Shown here one piece after another: positions 4,944 to 7,026 of a stretch of 7,026 nucleotides of DNA. The stretch is from Desulfobacterales bacterium (GTDB lineage: Bacteria; Desulfobacterota; Desulfobacteria; Desulfobacterales; JAHEIW01), in NCBI GenBank assembly GCA_030145015.1, contig JAQYWI010000242.1:1-7026 (forward strand). Direction: 5' to 3'. A program made the translations under genes and the position numbers. How positions within the stretch are numbered: position 1 is the stretch's first letter; every line of letters starts with the position of its first letter. The notes beneath the pieces are model-generated. The model had not been told where the DNA came from, made no database searches, and was given only the letters and a program-made list of their open reading frames with translations.

Positions 4944-5273
4944 ATGAGAGGAATCGTAAATGTCATGTCCGGAATTTGCGGCATGATCACGGAGATCAGA
5001 GCCACATCGGATGACCAGGCAAAAAAGGTGCAATTGGAGATCAACACCAGATGTGAAAATATCCAAAAATTGGCGCAGGAATTAAAAGTTGTAGATCCGA
5101 TGGAAGAAATCAGTTTCCGTGGCAAAGGGCCCAAGACCTTACGCATGGCTGCAAACCACTGTAAGCATGCTGCCTGTCCGGTGCCTTCAGGCATTATCAA
5201 AGCCGTCGAGGTCGCATCAGGGCTGGCTTTGCCAAAGGATGCCAGTATTCGAGTGTCGCAAGAAGAAGATTGA
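4944..5273 (+). CDS. Small conserved Cys/His protein, DUF6951-like
   Basis: 109 residues, soluble, no signal. It opens with a strand and a Cys-Gly turn (VNVMSGICG, 5-13), continues with VQLEINTRCENIQKLAQEL (29-47), and ends with HCKHAACPVPSG (72-83) and an alanine-rich helix before ALPKDASI. Four cysteines (C12, C37, C73, C78) plus H72 and H75 are the likely conserved set and could bind a metal or FeS cluster, or form a redox pair; that is inference. I associate this pattern with a small uncharacterised family (DUF6951 from memory, unverified) found in anaerobes such as sulfate reducers and methanogens. AGAGAGGA (4926-4933) lies 10 bases before the ATG. M8 is a worse start because it would remove the first strand. 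Three bases separate the stop from the next gene, so the two are almost certainly cotranscribed. Confidence 0.75.
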   Translation: MRGIVNVMSGICGMITEIRATSDDQAKKVQLEINTRCENIQKLAQELKVVDPMEEISFRGKGPKTLRMAANHCKHAACPVPSGIIKAVEVASGLALPKDASIRVSQEED

Positions 5274-5276
5274 AAT

Positions 5277-5453
5277 ATGACTTATAATTTTGATCCGGAT
5301 AGATGGTATGAAAGAGAGCGTGAAATGCTGGACGCCCGTCACCGGGCAGGCGAGATCAGCGCGCAGGAATATAAGAAGGCCCTCTCAGAGCTTGATCGCC
5401 GGTATGATGAAATGCTGGATCGCCTGGACGGCACCTATCAGGTTCCCAAATAA
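5277..5453 (+). CDS. 58-residue helical protein with SHOCT-like motif
   Basis: ATG 5277 to TAA 5451-5453, starting 3 bases after the stop of the Cys-protein gene. The only upstream signal is purine-rich AGAAGAAG (5260-5269), so translation may be coupled. The product is very charged and almost entirely helical: an aromatic N-terminus (YNFDPDRWYERE), then LDARHRAGEISAQEYKKALS (18-37) and LDRRYDEMLDRL (39-50). The 'R-x-G-E-I-S-x-x-E-Y-x-x-x' stretch is the signature of SHOCT (short C-terminal) domains, which are short oligomerising helical hairpins usually at the end of larger proteins; here it stands alone. It may act as a partner of the upstream protein. The codon pattern and clean frame support a real gene despite its size. 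Confidence 0.78.
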   Translation: MTYNFDPDRWYEREREMLDARHRAGEISAQEYKKALSELDRRYDEMLDRLDGTYQVPK

Positions 5454-5486
5454 ATAGATTCGATTGGTTTGGCCGGGTGGGATCGC

Positions 5487-6689
5487 TCAAGCCGGACGGT
5501 CATTGAAAAGTCCGAGCGGTTCGACGATCTTCCCGGCAGACACCTCGGCCCCGTTAAGCATTATTTCATTTTCGACCTCTACCTCAACATTTAGCTGCTG
5601 CTCCAGCCCTTTAGCTAATGTTTTCCAGTCGGCCTCACGCTCTTTCAGAACGTAAATTAAGTTGGGTTTCAACTGACTTATTTTACGTACATGTTCTTCC
5701 TGTTCCCTGTCGTTCATAGCCCTAACGATGACGACAGATGGAACCTTTGCGGCCATTATGTCTGTCAGGCTGTTATAGCCACCATAAATAAGCGCCACCC
5801 GGGAGTTTGCCAGGGCAGCTAAATACCGGTCACTAACTTTTTCAACGCTACAATAGGGAAGATCATAGAACTGAAGTTTGATGCTGTTGGCCACTGCCTC
5901 CAATTTTTTTAGGTCGACAAATATTTTCCATCTACCATAACGCTCGCCCAGCTCAAACAGGGCTTTATACAGGTTCTCCAAAAATGTCAGTGAGGTTTCA
6001 CTCAACCAGGGAACTGCGATGGTACCGGCATATTTTCCGGAATGATACGGTGTCCAGTGCTTCATTTCCAAAAATCGGGATACATACCCCGTCACGATGG
6101 GCTTTTTGCTAAAGTACTGCCCGATCGTATTGAGGATTTCGTTCCCCAATACCTTTTCATCGCCGTACCACAATAGGGAGTGATAGTGCTCTTCGAAAGC
6201 CTTCTTTGACAGCTCTGACCAAATTGCGGCAACTTCTCCCACCACCGCACGGATACCAAGGATCCAAATGGTATCCGTTTCTTTGGTTATTCTTAGCGAA
6301 GGTAGCAATTCGTCGCGCTTACCCGGCGGATCATGATCCACCAGCACACAGCGCGGTTTAAAGTTTGTTATTATGGATTCTAGGATATTGGCTCTCGCCG
6401 GCCCCAGGTAACAATTTTTAATATTGGTATTCCCCAACCGGCCTTTTGATTTTCCCGCGATGATCTGAGTCTCGTATGAAGGCAGCTTCATCCACTCCAA
6501 CGGACAGGAACCCACCAATGTGGCTGTCTGTTTGAATCCCGATACAAAAAGAACTTTTAGCCGGGGAAATAGTCTTCGCAATGCCATGCCAATCGTTACC
6601 CCACGGCTAACATGGCCGAAACCACGGCCGTCGTGTGAATATATGAGAACATCCAGTCTCGATTTATCTATGCCGGGGGTAACTAACAT
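5487..6689 (-). CDS. GT-B fold glycosyltransferase, COG4671-like
   Basis: 400 residues from the ATG at 6689. The N-terminal half starts with a strand and glycine-rich loop, YSHDGRGFGHVSRG (17-30), the acceptor-side motif of MurG/GT28-type enzymes and of the predicted glycosyltransferases of COG4671. The C-terminal half carries YGGYNSLTDIMAAKVPSVV (302-320) and DREQEEH (327-333), the usual nucleotide-sugar site of GT-B enzymes: a Gly-Gly turn, helix, and a late E-Q pair. There is no signal peptide or membrane span, so it is probably cytosolic or peripheral. Donor and acceptor cannot be read. TTG at 6692 is an alternative start one codon earlier; AGGGAGA (6704-6698) is 8 bases from the ATG and 5 from the TTG. 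It converges on the SHOCT-like gene with a 33-base gap and no clear terminator. Confidence 0.82.
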   Translation of the reverse strand: MLVTPGIDKSRLDVLIYSHDGRGFGHVSRGVTIGMALRRLFPRLKVLFVSGFKQTATLVGSCPLEWMKLPSYETQIIAGKSKGRLGNTNIKNCYLGPARANILESIITNFKPRCVLVDHDPPGKRDELLPSLRITKETDTIWILGIRAVVGEVAAIWSELSKKAFEEHYHSLLWYGDEKVLGNEILNTIGQYFSKKPIVTGYVSRFLEMKHWTPYHSGKYAGTIAVPWLSETSLTFLENLYKALFELGERYGRWKIFVDLKKLEAVANSIKLQFYDLPYCSVEKVSDRYLAALANSRVALIYGGYNSLTDIMAAKVPSVVIVRAMNDREQEEHVRKISQLKPNLIYVLKEREADWKTLAKGLEQQLNVEVEVENEIMLNGAEVSAGKIVEPLGLFNDRPA

Positions 6690-6705
6690 CAAAAAAATCT
6701 CCCTA

Positions 6706-6728
6706 ATCCCCCTTTTAAAAAAGGGGAT
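6706..6728. repeat. Palindromic dispersed-type repeat in the glycosyltransferase 5' UTR
   Basis: ATCCCCCTTTTAAAAAAGGGGAT is a near-perfect 23-bp palindrome (ATCCCC with GGGGAT, T run with A run). With the adjoining TCTCCCTA (6698-6705) it resembles the widespread AATCCCCCTTTTTAAAAAGGGGG intergenic repeats. The Shine-Dalgarno sequence of the downstream minus-strand gene (AGGGAGA, 6704-6698) lies in this flank. Confidence 0.65.
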
Positions 6729-6745
6729 CTGAAATGGATATTAAA

Positions 6746-6775
6746 AACATATCGGGAAAAGGACATACCTGTCAA
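6746..6775 (-). promoter_or_regulatory. Sigma70-type promoter for the glycosyltransferase
   Basis: On the minus strand TTGACA (6775-6770, 6/6) is followed after 18 bases by TATGTT (6751-6746, 4/6). Transcription would begin near 6738, so the leader of about 49 bases contains the palindrome at 6706-6728. Confidence 0.55.
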
Positions 6776-6934
6776 ACAGTGCGCTCGAAAATCCCGGCTT
6801 TTCACATAAAAAAGACGCAGATCCACAGGGAAAATAGGGTACGTTGTTGAATTATTAGACTTTTTTGAAAGTAGAGGGAAAAAGCGGGGCGTTATTAAAT
6901 TTTTCAGATACTTTGATTTTTTCAACCAAATAGC

Positions 6935-6968
6935 CGAAACCCACACTCCAGCCAAAGTGTGGGTTTCG
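6935..6968. terminator. Perfect 13-bp inverted repeat, probable terminator of a gene beyond the window
   Basis: CGAAACCCACACT (6935-6947) pairs perfectly with AGTGTGGGTTTCG (6956-6968) across an 8-base loop. No clear T run follows on the plus strand. On the minus strand GCTATTTGGTTG follows, then a T-rich stretch further on. It most likely ends a minus-strand transcript entering from the right edge; a protein-binding palindrome is the alternative. Confidence 0.5.
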
Positions 6969-7026
6969 TATACCTAATATGTAATTTTGGACCGTAATGC
7001 AGGTCGCTAAATTTTACAGTTGAGAT

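Larger units (their letters stand above)
6690..7026. other. Intergenic region upstream of the glycosyltransferase
   Basis: This region contains the palindrome, the promoter and the hairpin at 6935-6968 listed separately. An 88-codon minus-strand frame (6689-6955) starts inside that hairpin and runs through the promoter and palindrome, so it is not accepted as a gene. The last 58 bases to the window edge show nothing recognisable. Confidence 0.5.

Noticed and set aside
6689..6955. 88-codon minus-strand frame upstream of the glycosyltransferase
   Set aside because: It starts inside the hairpin loop, passes through the promoter, and ends in the translated dispersed palindrome; no ribosome binding site is seen.

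Overview
The window reads as bacterial chromosomal DNA of a Gram-negative, most likely a deltaproteobacterial sulfate reducer (Desulfobacterota, Desulfobacterales-like). This rests on family resemblance: an outer-membrane barrel with a Sec signal peptide, a PilZ-like small protein, a small cysteine protein of a type I associate with sulfate reducers and methanogens, and palindromic AATCCCCCTTTT-type dispersed repeats. No rRNA, tRNA, CRISPR array, transposase or phage gene is visible.

Layout. 1-210: a leader made of four short repeat blocks, each with three copies. 211-1497 (+): a cytosine deaminase (CodA-like) with all metal and catalytic residues but Ala in place of the E. coli Asp314. 1559-2554 (-): a convergent, divergent phosphoribosyltransferase resembling uracil phosphoribosyltransferases, with a near-consensus promoter at 2617-2645 and a terminator hairpin that runs into the end of codA. 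Together the two would form a cytosine -> uracil -> UMP salvage pair. 2555-3016: AT-rich intergenic DNA with one weak 41-codon candidate. 3017-3424 (+): a PilZ-like protein. 3592-3723 (+): a probable 43-residue single-span membrane peptide without an ATG/GTG/TTG start at the expected place, followed by a perfect 12-bp hairpin. 3846-3942: a REP-like structured repeat.

4043-4624 (+): an 8-stranded outer-membrane beta-barrel protein. 4944-5273 and 5277-5453 (+): a two-gene unit of a Cys/His-rich conserved small protein and a 58-residue SHOCT-like helical protein, behind its own sigma70-type promoter. 5487-6689 (-): a GT-B glycosyltransferase (COG4671-like) converging on that unit; its 5' UTR carries a dispersed palindrome and its Shine-Dalgarno sequence lies in or next to that element. 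6690-7026: its promoter and a perfect 13-bp inverted repeat.

I see no obvious new multi-gene defence or mobile system. The points most worth following are the CodA/PRTase pair with altered active-site positions, the start-less membrane peptide, the triplet-repeat leader, and the small Cys-protein/SHOCT pair.
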